This document shows positions 33,737 through 43,266 of a stretch of 64,000 nucleotides of DNA, in pieces. Every line of letters begins with the position of its first letter. Within the stretch, counting starts at the first letter, position 1. The stretch comes from Oscillospiraceae bacterium (lineage in GTDB: Bacteria > Bacillota > Clostridia > Oscillospirales > Acutalibacteraceae). The stretch covers positions 1 through 64,000 of the forward strand of contig JAFLUM010000002.1 of NCBI GenBank assembly GCA_022508805.1. The letters run 5' to 3'. Under the pieces are notes generated by a model that ran no database searches, was not told where the DNA came from, and was given only the letters and a program-made list of their open reading frames with translations. The position numbers and the translations under genes were made by a program.

Positions 33737-34736
33737 ATGTTTTTACATCCTCTGTTTTTTCATTTGTGATAGTTATTTTGTTTCCGTCACTGACAGCAGT
33801 AATATCTCCTATAAGTGAAGTGATATATATGTCAACGTCCGCGTTTTCAAGCGTTTCTAATGTTTCGGAATGCGGATGTCCGTAGCTGTTGTCAGCTCCG
33901 CAGGATATAATTGCGGCTTTAGGATCAACCGCCTGTATGTATTTCGCCGTTGACGATGTTTTACTGCCATGATGCCCAACCTTTATAACATCCGCTGTGA
34001 AATCATAATCAGTTTTCAAAAGAGCGTTTTCGATTTTTTTCTCGGCATCGCCTTGGAACAGAAAAGACGTATTTCCGAAAACAACTTTCAAAACGACGGA
34101 CATATTATTTATATTTTTATCCTGTTCTGACGGCGAAAAAATATCTACATCAGCCGTCCCCACATTAAAATGGTAACCGGGTTCGGCTGCGATAGCGTTT
34201 ACACTTCTGTCAGAAATAGATGTGAGTAACTCTTCATAAGCGTACGTCGTCACCATATTGACCTCGCTCAGCCTCGGCATAATTATATTTTTAACGTCAT
34301 AATTCTGTATTATTGCCGCGGCACCGCCCATATGATCGTCATGCTGATGGGTTATTATCATGTAATCAATGGTTGAAATATTAAGCGAAAGCAAAGCCTC
34401 TCTAATATTTTCAACCTGATCATACGTTCCGGCATCTATCATCATAACTTGGTCGTTGCATATGATTATTGAACAGTCACTTTGACCCGCATCAAGATAG
34501 TACACCGTAAATTCAGAATCACTTGTTTTAACGCTATCGACAGCACCTGTGTCATTCAGTAGCTCTCCCCTGTTTATTATCCCCTCATTTTCAAGCAGAG
34601 AAACCAAGCAGCCAATCAGTGCGATGATAATAACGACAGCAACGGTTATTTTTTCTTTTAAAAGCTTTTTGTTTTTTGGGTATGCATTGGGATTTTTTTT
34701 GCCCGAATTATATAGAGAATTACCCCTATTTGCCAT
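33729..34736 (-). CDS. ComEC/Rec2-like metallo-beta-lactamase fold hydrolase, membrane-anchored
   Basis: This 335-residue protein has a basic N-terminus, one membrane helix (about 31-48, ITVAVVIIIALIGCLVSLL) and an exported MBL domain. The metal motif HQHDDHMGG (about 122-130) and GHHGSKTSS (about 232-240) are present. The domain resembles the C-terminal hydrolase of the competence protein ComEC, without its channel; it may be a nuclease or phosphodiesterase outside the cell. Its ATG overlaps the ftsK stop by 1 nt. It is coupled to the DUF3006 gene downstream. Confidence 0.85.
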   Translation of the reverse strand: MANRGNSLYNSGKKNPNAYPKNKKLLKEKITVAVVIIIALIGCLVSLLENEGIINRGELLNDTGAVDSVKTSDSEFTVYYLDAGQSDCSIIICNDQVMMIDAGTYDQVENIREALLSLNISTIDYMIITHQHDDHMGGAAAIIQNYDVKNIIMPRLSEVNMVTTYAYEELLTSISDRSVNAIAAEPGYHFNVGTADVDIFSPSEQDKNINNMSVVLKVVFGNTSFLFQGDAEKKIENALLKTDYDFTADVIKVGHHGSKTSSTAKYIQAVDPKAAIISCGADNSYGHPHSETLETLENADVDIYITSLIGDITAVSDGNKITITNEKTEDVKTYE

Positions 34737-37270
34737 TAAAATTCGCCGCCTTCTCCTTCGTGATCGTCTGCTGTGCCGTAGGGCTTGTCAGCTCCTCCCT
34801 GCGCCATTGCATTCATCTCATACCATTGCTGTTTAGAAACAAGAACTCTTCTTGGCTTACTACCCTCATACGGACCTATGATTCCGCGCTGTTCAAGCTC
34901 ATCAACTATTCGTGCTGCACGAGCGTAGCCAAGCTTAAGCTTGCGTTGAAGTAAAGTAGTTGATGCGGATTGTGCCTCAACTACCACCTCAATGGCTTTA
35001 GGAAGCATTTCATCGGCAGGAGCTTCCTCATCACCGTCGTCTGCCGAAGAGGAATTATCCTTCTTTTTAGAGGAGGATGCAGCAGCCTGTCGTTCAATTT
35101 CTTTCATAACGTCGTCATCGTATTCGGATTTTTCTTGATTTTTAATAAAGGTTACGACGTTTTCAACCTCTTTATCGGAAAGATAACAACCCTGAACACG
35201 TATAGGCTTTGGGATTCCGACAGGATAATAGAGCATATCACCGTTACCGAGCAGCTTTTCTGCACCTACAGAGTCAATTATTGTTCTGGAATCGACCTGT
35301 GATGACACTGAAAGTGAAATTCTGCTGGGGATATTGGCCTTGATTATACCTGTAATGACATCGACTGACGGTCTTTGAGTAGCAATAACAAGGTGCATAC
35401 CTGCGGCACGCGCCATCTGTGCCAATCGGCAAATCGAATCCTCAACCTCGTTGGGGGCAGCCATCATAAGGTCAGACAACTCATCAATAAAAATAACTAT
35501 TTGAGGCATTTTCTTTTTGCCCTGACCCTCGCAAATACTGTTGTATCCCGAAATATCACGGACGTTATTTTCGGAAAAAGTCTTATATCTCGTAAGCATC
35601 TCAGTGACTGCCCATGCAAGAGCACCTGACGCCTTTCGAGGGTCGGAAACTACGGGAACGAGCAAGTGCGGTATACCGTTATATATTGTGAATTCAACCT
35701 GCTTGGGATCGATCATTAAAAGCTTAACTTCATCAGGTGTAGCGTTGTAAAGAATACTCACGATCATCGTATTCAGACACACCGATTTACCTGAACCCGT
35801 CGTACCTGCAATAAGGAGATGAGGCATTTTAACAAGATCGGAGTACACAAACTGTCCCGTTATATCCTTACCGAGTCCGACAGTTAGCTTTGATTTGGCA
35901 TCTCTGTACTGTTGCTGATCAATAACCTCGCGCAATGTGACCATTTGTCGGTTTCTGTTTGGTATCTCAATACCGACTGCCGCCTTATTCGGTATGGGCG
36001 CTTCAATTCTCACGCCTGAGGCGGCAAGATTAAGTGCGATATCATCGGCAAGATTTGTTATTTTACTTATTTTTACACCTGCTGCAGGCTGTATCTCATA
36101 TCTTGTTACAGACGGACCGCGTGCAATATCGACAATTCGCGTTTCAACGCCAAAGCTGTTTAGCGTATCTACAAGCTTTTCAGCATTTTGCCTTAATTCG
36201 TTTTCATACCCGGAAGCATCGCCGTTTTTAGGCTTTGAAAGACACTCTAATGACGGCAAAACATATGGTTTTTCAATTATAGGGTCGCCGAATTCATCAT
36301 ACTCCGGATCATTTTCTTCGAGTTCCTCATCATCTGTAAACACATCATCTTTGTCATCTGTATCTTGAGCCTCGTCGTCCGTTTTAATAGAATTCTTTCT
36401 GATTATGTCGTCAAGATTTATTACTTTTTCGTCAGTACCCTCCTGTTGCTCTACAGGCGTAACATCGATATTTTTGCCCGTTACGTCAGAAAAAGGCAGA
36501 AGCTCGTCCTCTCCCGATTTATCGTCTGCAAAAAGCGGTTCAGGGTTTTCCGGCGGTTCCGGACCGAGATCAACATCAGGATTAAATCTGCGCTTTTTAC
36601 GCTCTTTTTCCTTTTCTTTTTCCTCGTGGTGCTGTTCTGCCTTTTCACCGTATTCTGAGATTTTTTCTCCGGTTATTTGGCTTATCTTTTTAACAGGCCT
36701 TGAGATTCCTCTGACAAGGTTTGCAAGTGTCATACCTGTTACAACCATTATAAAGACGAACAGTAAAAGGAATTCAATAACAAGAGCCGCTGTCTTACTG
36801 CCGCCTGTAATAAGCAGAAAGACGCCGCCGATCAGTGCGCCTAAAACCCCGCTTCCGAGCATACTGCCGTCAATCTTATAAACGTTATACGCTTCTTTTA
36901 CCGCAGTAAAATATGTAGACGATGCATTTGTATTGAAAATGAATACTATACTGCAAATTATGGTTATAATGACAAGAACCTCTATGATTTTCGCCGTGAA
37001 TTTGCCGTCTGATTTCTCAAGCGCTATTACTATCGCAGTCACTATAAGAAGTAACGGGAAAATAAAGGCACAAAAACCAAAAACACCGAATATCAATGTT
37101 CTGCAAGCGCCCCAAAGTCCCCCTGCGTCAATAATAGCAAGACAAAGCCACAATACCGATAAGGCAAACAGCAAGATTGCTGTCAGTTGCTTATTCAGTT
37201 TGAATTTTTTTTGTACAGGTTTGCCTTTGTTCTGTTTATTTGTATTTTTTTTACTTCCCTGAGCCGCCAT
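34736..37270 (-). CDS. FtsK/SpoIIIE-family DNA translocase
   Basis: This protein of about 844 residues has four membrane helices in the first 200 residues, then a long acidic linker (about 220-360). A RecA-like motor with Walker [10 protein letters not shown] (about 487) and Walker [12 protein letters not shown] follow, then a winged-helix gamma domain (about 765-815, [21 protein letters not shown]) that reads the orienting DNA repeats. Members pump DNA through the septum at division or sporulation; FtsK versus SpoIIIE cannot be separated here. The neighbouring tepA gene is the same as beside spoIIIE in Bacillus. GGAG precedes the ATG at 37270. Confidence 0.95.
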   Translation of the reverse strand: MAAQGSKKNTNKQNKGKPVQKKFKLNKQLTAILLFALSVLWLCLAIIDAGGLWGACRTLIFGVFGFCAFIFPLLLIVTAIVIALEKSDGKFTAKIIEVLVIITIICSIVFIFNTNASSTYFTAVKEAYNVYKIDGSMLGSGVLGALIGGVFLLITGGSKTAALVIEFLLLFVFIMVVTGMTLANLVRGISRPVKKISQITGEKISEYGEKAEQHHEEKEKEKERKKRRFNPDVDLGPEPPENPEPLFADDKSGEDELLPFSDVTGKNIDVTPVEQQEGTDEKVINLDDIIRKNSIKTDDEAQDTDDKDDVFTDDEELEENDPEYDEFGDPIIEKPYVLPSLECLSKPKNGDASGYENELRQNAEKLVDTLNSFGVETRIVDIARGPSVTRYEIQPAAGVKISKITNLADDIALNLAASGVRIEAPIPNKAAVGIEIPNRNRQMVTLREVIDQQQYRDAKSKLTVGLGKDITGQFVYSDLVKMPHLLIAGTTGSGKSVCLNTMIVSILYNATPDEVKLLMIDPKQVEFTIYNGIPHLLVPVVSDPRKASGALAWAVTEMLTRYKTFSENNVRDISGYNSICEGQGKKKMPQIVIFIDELSDLMMAAPNEVEDSICRLAQMARAAGMHLVIATQRPSVDVITGIIKANIPSRISLSVSSQVDSRTIIDSVGAEKLLGNGDMLYYPVGIPKPIRVQGCYLSDKEVENVVTFIKNQEKSEYDDDVMKEIERQAAASSSKKKDNSSSADDGDEEAPADEMLPKAIEVVVEAQSASTTLLQRKLKLGYARAARIVDELEQRGIIGPYEGSKPRRVLVSKQQWYEMNAMAQGGADKPYGTADDHEGEGGEF

Positions 37271-37286
37271 TTTTACATCTCCAAAA

Positions 37287-38147
37287 TTATAATCCAAAAA
37301 TACTGCATATCACAGTAATAACACCGAGTATCAAACAATAATATCCAAAATATTTCCACATATCTCTTTTGAGTATCCATTGCAAAAGCTTTATGCACGC
37401 TACGCCTGACACGGCAGCAACGGTGATACCGATAATTGTAGGCAGCAATTCAAGCTGTGCGTCTGATTCAACCGCATCCTTCAGTTCAACAGCGTTTGCA
37501 ACTAATATAGCAGGTATACCGAGTATAAAAGAATACTGGACCATATATTCTTTTGATACACCGCATAACATACCCGTTGATATAGTTGAGCCTGAGCGTG
37601 ATATTCCCGGGAATCCTGCAGCAAACATCTGCGCTGTACCGATTGCTATCGCATCAAGAGTGTTGACACTTCTGTTAAGTTGATTTTGTTTTGAGTAATA
37701 TGTAGATGAAAGTAAGAGTACACCGGTAAGTAGAAAGCAAATACCCTCAGCTAATATACTATCGTCTTCGCCGAGTCCTCCTAAAAGGTCCATAAGTTTC
37801 ATACCGTTTCCTACAGGAATAAGCAGAAAAAGCAGCGGAATACAGGAAAAGAAAAACATAACAAGCATTTTCTTTTTGCCCCTCAGCTTTTTAAATTTAA
37901 ATATTCCTGTAAATATATCTTTAATTAGAGAGAAAAATTCAAAAACCAATCCGATTATCGTTTTATAAAATACAATAAATACAGCAATCAGTGTACCCAA
38001 ATGCAGTAACACGGAAAACAGCAGTGAGCCTTCGCCGCTTACACCAAGAAAATGTTGAAACAGCGACAAATGTCCGCTGCTGGAGATCGGCAAGAACTCC
38101 GTTACACCTTGGACAATTCCTAAAATAATTGCTTTAATTATTGACAT
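37287..38147 (-). CDS. uppP: Undecaprenyl-diphosphatase UppP (BacA)
   Basis: This integral membrane protein of about 286 residues carries the UppP motifs [18 protein letters not shown] near the start and [10 protein letters not shown] (about 185). It removes a phosphate from undecaprenyl diphosphate to recycle the lipid carrier of wall synthesis, and gives bacitracin resistance when plentiful. The ATG at 38147 has GGAG 8 nt upstream and is preferred over a reading 15 codons longer. A loop of about 25 residues between the third and fourth helices (ILAEGI region, near 134) is longer than in the smallest homologues. Confidence 0.94.
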   Translation of the reverse strand: MSIIKAIILGIVQGVTEFLPISSSGHLSLFQHFLGVSGEGSLLFSVLLHLGTLIAVFIVFYKTIIGLVFEFFSLIKDIFTGIFKFKKLRGKKKMLVMFFFSCIPLLFLLIPVGNGMKLMDLLGGLGEDDSILAEGICFLLTGVLLLSSTYYSKQNQLNRSVNTLDAIAIGTAQMFAAGFPGISRSGSTISTGMLCGVSKEYMVQYSFILGIPAILVANAVELKDAVESDAQLELLPTIIGITVAAVSGVACIKLLQWILKRDMWKYFGYYCLILGVITVICSIFGL

Positions 38148-38160
38148 ATATTCATCTCCG

Positions 38161-38883
38161 TTATAAATGCGAGTATAAATAAGAAAGGGCATCTTTAAGT
38201 GTGCCGATACAGTCTATAAGACCCTCCTTGACCGCACTGTCACCGTCAAGAACCGTTCCCACGTCCATAATAAGCTCTCCTGTTGAAAGCATAAGCTCGC
38301 GAAAGCGTTTTGGAGGAATTTTTGAGTTCTGCGAAACGAAACGCACTATTCTTTCCTGCATTTTGTCAAAATATGAAAGAGTCTGCGGAACACCGAGAAC
38401 CAATCCGTTCATACGCACGGGGTGAATAGTCATTGTTGCGGTCGGTACTATAAATGAGCGGTTAGCGGAAACCGCAAGAGGAACACCGATGGAATGACCT
38501 CCACCAAGTACCAAAGACGCAGTCGGTTTTTTCATTCCTGCAATGAGCTCTGCAATTGCAAGACCTGCTTCAATATCCCCGCCCACTGTATTAAGAATAA
38601 TAAGCAGTCCGTTTATTTGGGAGCTTTCTTCAACAGCGACAAGCTGAGGAATAACATGCTCATATTTTGTCGTTTTATTTGAAGGAGGAAGAATATAATG
38701 CCCCTCTATTTGCCCGATTATCGTCAGACAATGGATATATTTACCGTCCCTACCAACGGAAAAAGAACCTGTATCGGTTATTTCATCATTTTGATTTTCT
38801 TCGGTAAATTCTTCATTAGTCCCTGCTGTATTCGGTGATGTTGGATTTGCGGGAGCAGTAAAATCGTTAAAATATATGCACAT
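38161..38883 (-). CDS. tepA: ClpP-fold serine protease, TepA (YmfB)-like
   Basis: This 240-residue protein has a disordered N-terminus (about 1-45), then a ClpP/SDH fold: [18 protein letters not shown] (about 98-115), nucleophile Ser in [14 protein letters not shown] (about 128-141) and His in TIHPVRMNG (about 153-161). The family is the translocation-enhancing protein TepA group, next to spoIIIE in Bacillus as well. It is probably membrane-associated or cytoplasmic; the natural substrate is uncertain. GGAGG lies 9 nt before the ATG. It is first in the operon, followed by uppP and ftsK. Confidence 0.85.
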   Translation of the reverse strand: MCIYFNDFTAPANPTSPNTAGTNEEFTEENQNDEITDTGSFSVGRDGKYIHCLTIIGQIEGHYILPPSNKTTKYEHVIPQLVAVEESSQINGLLIILNTVGGDIEAGLAIAELIAGMKKPTASLVLGGGHSIGVPLAVSANRSFIVPTATMTIHPVRMNGLVLGVPQTLSYFDKMQERIVRFVSQNSKIPPKRFRELMLSTGELIMDVGTVLDGDSAVKEGLIDCIGTLKDALSYLYSHL

Positions 38884-38962
38884 AACACTAAACCTCCGAA
38901 ATAATACATATCATTATAATTCCCGACCGAAGGTATAATATTACTATGCAACTTTTCAAAAT

Positions 38963-38991
38963 ATTGTATCACAAATAGCTTCTAATATCAA
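38963..38991 (-). promoter_or_regulatory. Promoter of the tepA-uppP-ftsK operon
   Basis: On the minus strand TTGATA (38986-38991) and TACAAT (38963-38968) are 17 bp apart, with a leader of about 75 nt. Confidence 0.7.
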
Positions 38992-39030
38992 TATTTTGAT
39001 ATTAAATTTTATTTTGCTGATAAGGATATA

Positions 39031-39059
39031 TTGACAAAAATCTGACAATATTATAAAAT
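39031..39059 (+). promoter_or_regulatory. Promoter of acn-icd-rex, with a Rex half-site nearby
   Basis: TTGACA (39031-39036) and TAAAAT (39054-39059) are 17 bp apart. TTGTTAA at 39069-39075, close to the predicted start of transcription, equals one half of the usual Rex operator; the second half is absent. Confidence 0.7.
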
Positions 39060-39105
39060 TAAATAAGATTGTTAAAAAAATGAAAAAGTCCAAGGAGTGA
39101 TTCAT

Positions 39106-41037
39106 ATGGGTATGACAATCGGACAAAAATTAATAAGCTCTCACCTTGTCAGCGGAGATATGACCGTAGGCAGTGAAGTGGGTATTAAAATCGATCAGAC
39201 GTTAACTCAGGACGCCACGGGAACTATGGCTTATCTTGAGTTTGAAGCTATGGGTACTGAGCGTGTTAAAACAGAGCTTTCCGTTGCATATATTGATCAT
39301 AATACACTGCAAACAGGATTTGAAAATGCAGACGATCACAGATTTATTCAGAGCGTTGCAAAAAAACGCGGAATCAGATTCTCACGTCCCGGCAACGGAA
39401 TTTGCCATCAGGTACATCTGGAACGTTTCGGCAAGCCCGGCAAAACTCTTATAGGCTCTGACAGTCACACCCCCACAGGCGGCGGAATAGGAATGCTTGC
39501 CATGGGTGCGGGTGGACTTGACGTAGCTGTTGCCATGGGCGGCGGCACATATTACATAACTATGCCCAAAATGGTTCGCGTAAATCTTACCGGTAAGCTT
39601 AGTCCGTGGGTTGCTGCAAAGGACATTATTCTTGAGGTGCTTCGCATAATGACCGTTAAAGGCGGAGTCGGAAAAATAATTGAGTACGGCGGCGAAGGCG
39701 TTAAGACTCTTTCCGTACCTGAGCGTGCAACAATAACAAATATGGGTGCAGAGCTCGGTGCAACTACATCTGTATTCCCGTCCGACGAAGTCACAAAGGC
39801 CTTTTTGAAGGCTCAAAACCGTGGGGAAGATTGGATAGAATTAAAGGCTGATGACGACGCTGTATATGACGAGATAATTGATATTGATCTTTCATCACTT
39901 GCGCCTATGGCAGCAATGCCGCATATGCCTGACAGAGTAAAATCTGTTACTGAGATCGGTGAAATCAAGGTGGATCAGGTATGTATCGGTTCATGCACTA
40001 ATTCCTCTCTGCTTGATATGATGAAGGTTGCGGCGATATTAAAAGGTAAGACCGTCCATCCGTCTGTTAGTCTTTCGATAGCTCCCGGTTCAAAACAGGT
40101 TTTGAATATGATATCACAAAACGGTGCTCTCTCTGATATGATAGATGCCGGTGCAAGAATACTTGAGAGCGCCTGCGGACCGTGTATAGGCATGGGACAG
40201 TCACCTAACTCTGCGGGTGTGTCGCTTAGAACCTTTAACAGAAACTTTGAAGGTCGTTCAGGTACTGCTGATGCAGGTGTTTATCTTGTCAGCCCTGAGG
40301 TCGCAGCTGTTTCAGCTTTAACAGGTGTTCTGACAGACCCGAGAACACTCGGTGAATTTCCTGAGATAGCCTTGCCTGATGAGTTTACCATAAACGATAA
40401 TATGGTTGAATTGCCCGCTTCACCTGAGGAAGCTGACAGCGTAGAAGTAATGTACGGACCGAATATCAAGCCGTTCCCCTCAAGCGAGCCTATGGAGGAT
40501 GATATTACTGCCAAAGCGGTGTTAAAAGTCGGCGATGATATTACAACCGACCACATTATGCCTGCAGGAGCAAAGATACTCCCCTACCGCTCAAATATTC
40601 CGTATCTCTCTCAGTTCTGCTTTGGGGTTTGCGACAAAGAATTTCCCGAAAGAATAAAGAAAGAAGGCAAAGGAATTATAATCGGCGGTGCAAATTACGG
40701 ACAGGGATCTTCAAGAGAGCATGCAGCTTTAGTACCATTATATCTCGGCGTAAAAGCAGTTATTACAAAATCTTTTGCAAGAATACACTGCGCCAATCTT
40801 ATAAATGCAGGTATTTTACCGCTTAATTTTAAAGATTCTAATGATTATGACAGAATAGATCAGGGTGATGAATTAAGCCTTAAGGGAATTAAAAACGCTA
40901 TTATAAATAATGAAACCGCTGTACTTGTTAATATAACAAAGGACGAGGAATATGAGCTTAAATACGAGCTTTCTAAGCGTCAAAAGGACATTATACTCGC
41001 AGGCGGTCTTTTAAATTACACAAAAATGGCTTTTTAA
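39106..41037 (+). CDS. acn: Aconitate hydratase
   Basis: This protein of about 643 residues has the aconitase/IPM isomerase fold with iron-sulfur ligand Cys in GSCTNSS (about 297-303) and CGPCIG (about 360-365), and the swivelling domain motif YGQGSSREHAAL (about 530-541). The size fits the Clostridia-type single-chain aconitase rather than the 890-residue AcnA. It interconverts citrate and isocitrate, feeding 2-oxoglutarate for glutamate. The ATG at 39106 has AAGGAG 8 nt upstream. It leads the operon with icd (11 nt gap) and rex. It lies in the cytoplasm. Confidence 0.95.
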   Translation: MGMTIGQKLISSHLVSGDMTVGSEVGIKIDQTLTQDATGTMAYLEFEAMGTERVKTELSVAYIDHNTLQTGFENADDHRFIQSVAKKRGIRFSRPGNGICHQVHLERFGKPGKTLIGSDSHTPTGGGIGMLAMGAGGLDVAVAMGGGTYYITMPKMVRVNLTGKLSPWVAAKDIILEVLRIMTVKGGVGKIIEYGGEGVKTLSVPERATITNMGAELGATTSVFPSDEVTKAFLKAQNRGEDWIELKADDDAVYDEIIDIDLSSLAPMAAMPHMPDRVKSVTEIGEIKVDQVCIGSCTNSSLLDMMKVAAILKGKTVHPSVSLSIAPGSKQVLNMISQNGALSDMIDAGARILESACGPCIGMGQSPNSAGVSLRTFNRNFEGRSGTADAGVYLVSPEVAAVSALTGVLTDPRTLGEFPEIALPDEFTINDNMVELPASPEEADSVEVMYGPNIKPFPSSEPMEDDITAKAVLKVGDDITTDHIMPAGAKILPYRSNIPYLSQFCFGVCDKEFPERIKKEGKGIIIGGANYGQGSSREHAALVPLYLGVKAVITKSFARIHCANLINAGILPLNFKDSNDYDRIDQGDELSLKGIKNAIINNETAVLVNITKDEEYELKYELSKRQKDIILAGGLLNYTKMAF

Positions 41038-41048
41038 GGAGTAAAACT

Positions 41049-42212
41049 ATGGAACAGCAAATTGCAGAAGCATTAAAAAAGTTTGAAGCACTTGTAAGAG
41101 AACAGCTTGCAAGAAATGAAAAAATTAAAGCCGAAAAGGATTTTGTTGATTTTGAAAAGCTTGACAAAATCATTATCGGGGTTTGCGGCGGTGATGGAAT
41201 CGGTCCGATCATTACAAAAGAATCGGCGAGAGTTCTTGAATATATGCTTGCTGACGAAGTGAAAAGCGGCAAAATCGAATTTAAGTATATTGACGGACTT
41301 ACGATTGAAAACCGAGTAGCTGTAATGAAGCCCATTCCCGACGATGTGCTTGTAGAGCTCAAAGAGTGTCACGTTATTCTTAAAGGACCAACTACCACTC
41401 CTCAGGCCGGTGATCCGTGGCCAAATATTGAGAGCGCAAACGTCGCAATGCGTAAAGAACTTGATTTATTTGCAAATGTTCGTCCTGTAAAGGTTCCTGA
41501 CCAAGGAATTGACTGGACTTTCTTCCGTGAAAATACTGAAGGTGCATATGCAGTCGGTTCAAAGGGAGTAAATGTTACAGACGAACTCTCGATGGATTTC
41601 GTAGTGACAACAACTGAGGGTACGGAAAGAATTGCTAAAATCGCTTACGATTATGCTAAGAGAAACGGCAAAGAGCGGGTTTCGATTATTAATAAAGCAA
41701 ATGTTATCAAGACGACCGACGGCAAATTCTTAAATATTTGTAAAAAGGTCGGCGAGGAATATCCCGAAATAACAACTGATGAATGGTACATTGATATCAC
41801 TACTGCAAAGCTGATTGACGAAAAAAGGCGAAAAGATTTCAAAGTATTTATTTTACCGAACCTTTACGGCGACATACTCACCGATGAAGCGGCAGAGTTT
41901 CAGGGCGGTGTAGGAACAGCAGGAAGTGCTAATCTCGGCAAAAGATATGCTATGTTTGAGGCTATTCACGGCTCTGCCCCACGTATGATCCGCGAGGGAC
42001 GCGGCGATTATGCCGACCCCTGCTCAATGCTGCGCGCAACGGTTATGCTGCTTTCGCACATCGGCAAGCAAAGAGAGTCAGAGCTCCTTGAAAGAGCTCT
42101 CGACATATGTATGTTTGAGGAAAAACGGCTGATTATAACCGGCAGACCTGACGGTGCTACCTGCAGCGAATTTGGCGATTATGTAATGGAAACTGTAAAA
42201 AAGCTTTCATAA
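41049..42212 (+). CDS. icd: Isocitrate dehydrogenase, NAD-type family
   Basis: This 387-residue protein of the isocitrate/isopropylmalate dehydrogenase family has IGVCGGDGIGP (about 54-64), the substrate loop ENTEGAYAVGS (about 160-170) and the metal-binding block NLYGDILTDEAAEFQGGVG (about 269-287). A helical N-terminal extension of about 45 residues precedes the core. It turns isocitrate into 2-oxoglutarate and CO2 in the cytoplasm; NAD use is inferred from family, not proved here. It starts 11 nt after acn, with AAGGAG before the ATG, and rex follows directly. Confidence 0.93.
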   Translation: MEQQIAEALKKFEALVREQLARNEKIKAEKDFVDFEKLDKIIIGVCGGDGIGPIITKESARVLEYMLADEVKSGKIEFKYIDGLTIENRVAVMKPIPDDVLVELKECHVILKGPTTTPQAGDPWPNIESANVAMRKELDLFANVRPVKVPDQGIDWTFFRENTEGAYAVGSKGVNVTDELSMDFVVTTTEGTERIAKIAYDYAKRNGKERVSIINKANVIKTTDGKFLNICKKVGEEYPEITTDEWYIDITTAKLIDEKRRKDFKVFILPNLYGDILTDEAAEFQGGVGTAGSANLGKRYAMFEAIHGSAPRMIREGRGDYADPCSMLRATVMLLSHIGKQRESELLERALDICMFEEKRLIITGRPDGATCSEFGDYVMETVKKLS

Positions 42213-42224
42213 GAGGTGAAAATC

Positions 42225-42860
42225 ATGAGTAAGCATGACGGCGTTTCAATATCTGTTATTAAACGTCTGCCCCGATATTACAGATTTTTGGGCGAATTAA
42301 AAGAAAACGGTACCGTGCGAATCTCTTCCAAAGACTTGTCCGCCAAAATGGGTTTCACAGCATCGCAGATACGTCAAGATCTTAACTGCTTCGGTGGATT
42401 TGGACAGCAAGGATACGGATATAACATTGAAAGTCTGTATAACGAAATCGGTAAAATCCTCGGTGTCAATAGCAACCGCAAGGCCATATTGATAGGTGCC
42501 GGTAATTTGGGAAAGGCAATCGCTCGGCATATGTCATTTGAATCAAGAGGATTTAATCTTATCGGTATCTTTGATAAAAACGAGGCTCTTTCCGGTCAGA
42601 TGCTGCGCGGTATACCCATAAGACATATTGACGGTTTGTATGATTTTTGCCGTGATAACTCCCCTACCGTTGCGGTTCTGTGCATCCCCAGCTCTGCTGC
42701 TGAGGTATTTGCTCCCCAGCTTGTTGAGCTTGGAATAAAGGGTTTTTGGAATTTCAGCCACTATGATATTTCCGCTCACTATCCAAATGTAGCAGTTGAA
42801 AATGTACATTTAAGTGACAGTCTAATGACACTTAGCTATCATGTAAGTCAATTGGATTAA
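42225..42860 (+). CDS. rex: Redox-sensing transcriptional repressor Rex
   Basis: This protein of about 211 residues has an N-terminal winged helix (about 5-75, with SSKDLSAKMGFTASQIRQDL) and a Rossmann domain with GAGNLGKAIARH (about 88-99) that binds NADH. Rex releases DNA when the NADH/NAD ratio rises and controls fermentation and respiration genes. Being third in the acn-icd operon suggests that the TCA branch and the regulator share control. GAGGTG lies before the ATG at 42225, and a GTG three codons earlier is less likely. Confidence 0.95.
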   Translation: MSKHDGVSISVIKRLPRYYRFLGELKENGTVRISSKDLSAKMGFTASQIRQDLNCFGGFGQQGYGYNIESLYNEIGKILGVNSNRKAILIGAGNLGKAIARHMSFESRGFNLIGIFDKNEALSGQMLRGIPIRHIDGLYDFCRDNSPTVAVLCIPSSAAEVFAPQLVELGIKGFWNFSHYDISAHYPNVAVENVHLSDSLMTLSYHVSQLD

Positions 42861-42870
42861 TATAAAACGA

Positions 42871-42908
42871 AAAATGACGGCTTGCCATAAGCGGCAGACC
42901 GTCATTTT
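42871..42908. terminator. Bidirectional terminator between rex and the AbrB-type gene
   Basis: AAAATGACGG pairs with CCGTCATTTT, with an inner TGCC/GGCA stem and a 2x2 internal loop. The A- and T-rich flanks suit both strands. Confidence 0.8.
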
Positions 42909-42920
42909 AATTTTGTGATA

Positions 42921-43178
42921 TTATTTCAAATTTTTAATTTCTCTTAAACAATTCGGGCAAATTTTGCCATTTTTGAATTCAAGCAAATTCTCAGTTTCGC
43001 CACAGAAATCACAAGGTTGATGAAACCTGTTAATAATTATGGAATCACCTTTACAAGTTATCTCCACAAGTGGTCTATCATCGTCATCCTTAACTTTTAA
43101 AACATCCGTAAGCATATTTCTGGGAATCACTATGCGTCCGTTGTCGTCTATTGGGCGGACAGCATACATTGGCTTCAT
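42921..43178 (-). CDS. AbrB/SpoVT-type transcriptional regulator with a C-terminal zinc ribbon
   Basis: This protein of about 85 residues has an AbrB swapped-hairpin domain (about 1-48: YAVRPIDDNGRIVIPRNML, then a strand pair ending ITCKGDSIIINR) and a four-Cys zinc ribbon (CDFCGE and CPNC, about 55-80). AbrB-type proteins control transition to stationary phase and sporulation; a zinc-ribbon tail is found in part of the Clostridia group. AAAGGTG precedes the ATG at 43178. It has its own promoter and a bidirectional terminator, so it forms a single-gene transcript. Targets are unknown. Confidence 0.88.
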   Translation of the reverse strand: MKPMYAVRPIDDNGRIVIPRNMLTDVLKVKDDDDRPLVEITCKGDSIIINRFHQPCDFCGETENLLEFKNGKICPNCLREIKNLK

Positions 43179-43201
43179 AGCTCTCAGCACCTTTCCCACA
43201 A

Positions 43202-43230
43202 AATATACCATAAATAGACAAAAATGTCAA
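43202..43230 (-). promoter_or_regulatory. Promoter of the AbrB-type regulator
   Basis: On the minus strand TTGACA (43225-43230) and TATATT (43202-43207) are 17 bp apart. It starts 37 nt after the end of purL. Confidence 0.75.
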
Positions 43231-43266
43231 TGATACCCAAAACGGAAAAAGCTAATATCAGACAAA

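Noticed and set aside
38778-38972. 64-codon minus-strand frame with a hydrophobic stretch upstream of tepA
   Set aside because: It overlaps the tepA start and the predicted promoter region and has no ribosome site, so it is more likely leader than gene.
39060-39090. Complete Rex operator at the acn promoter
   Set aside because: Only one half (TTGTTAA) is present; no matching TTAACAA at the right distance.
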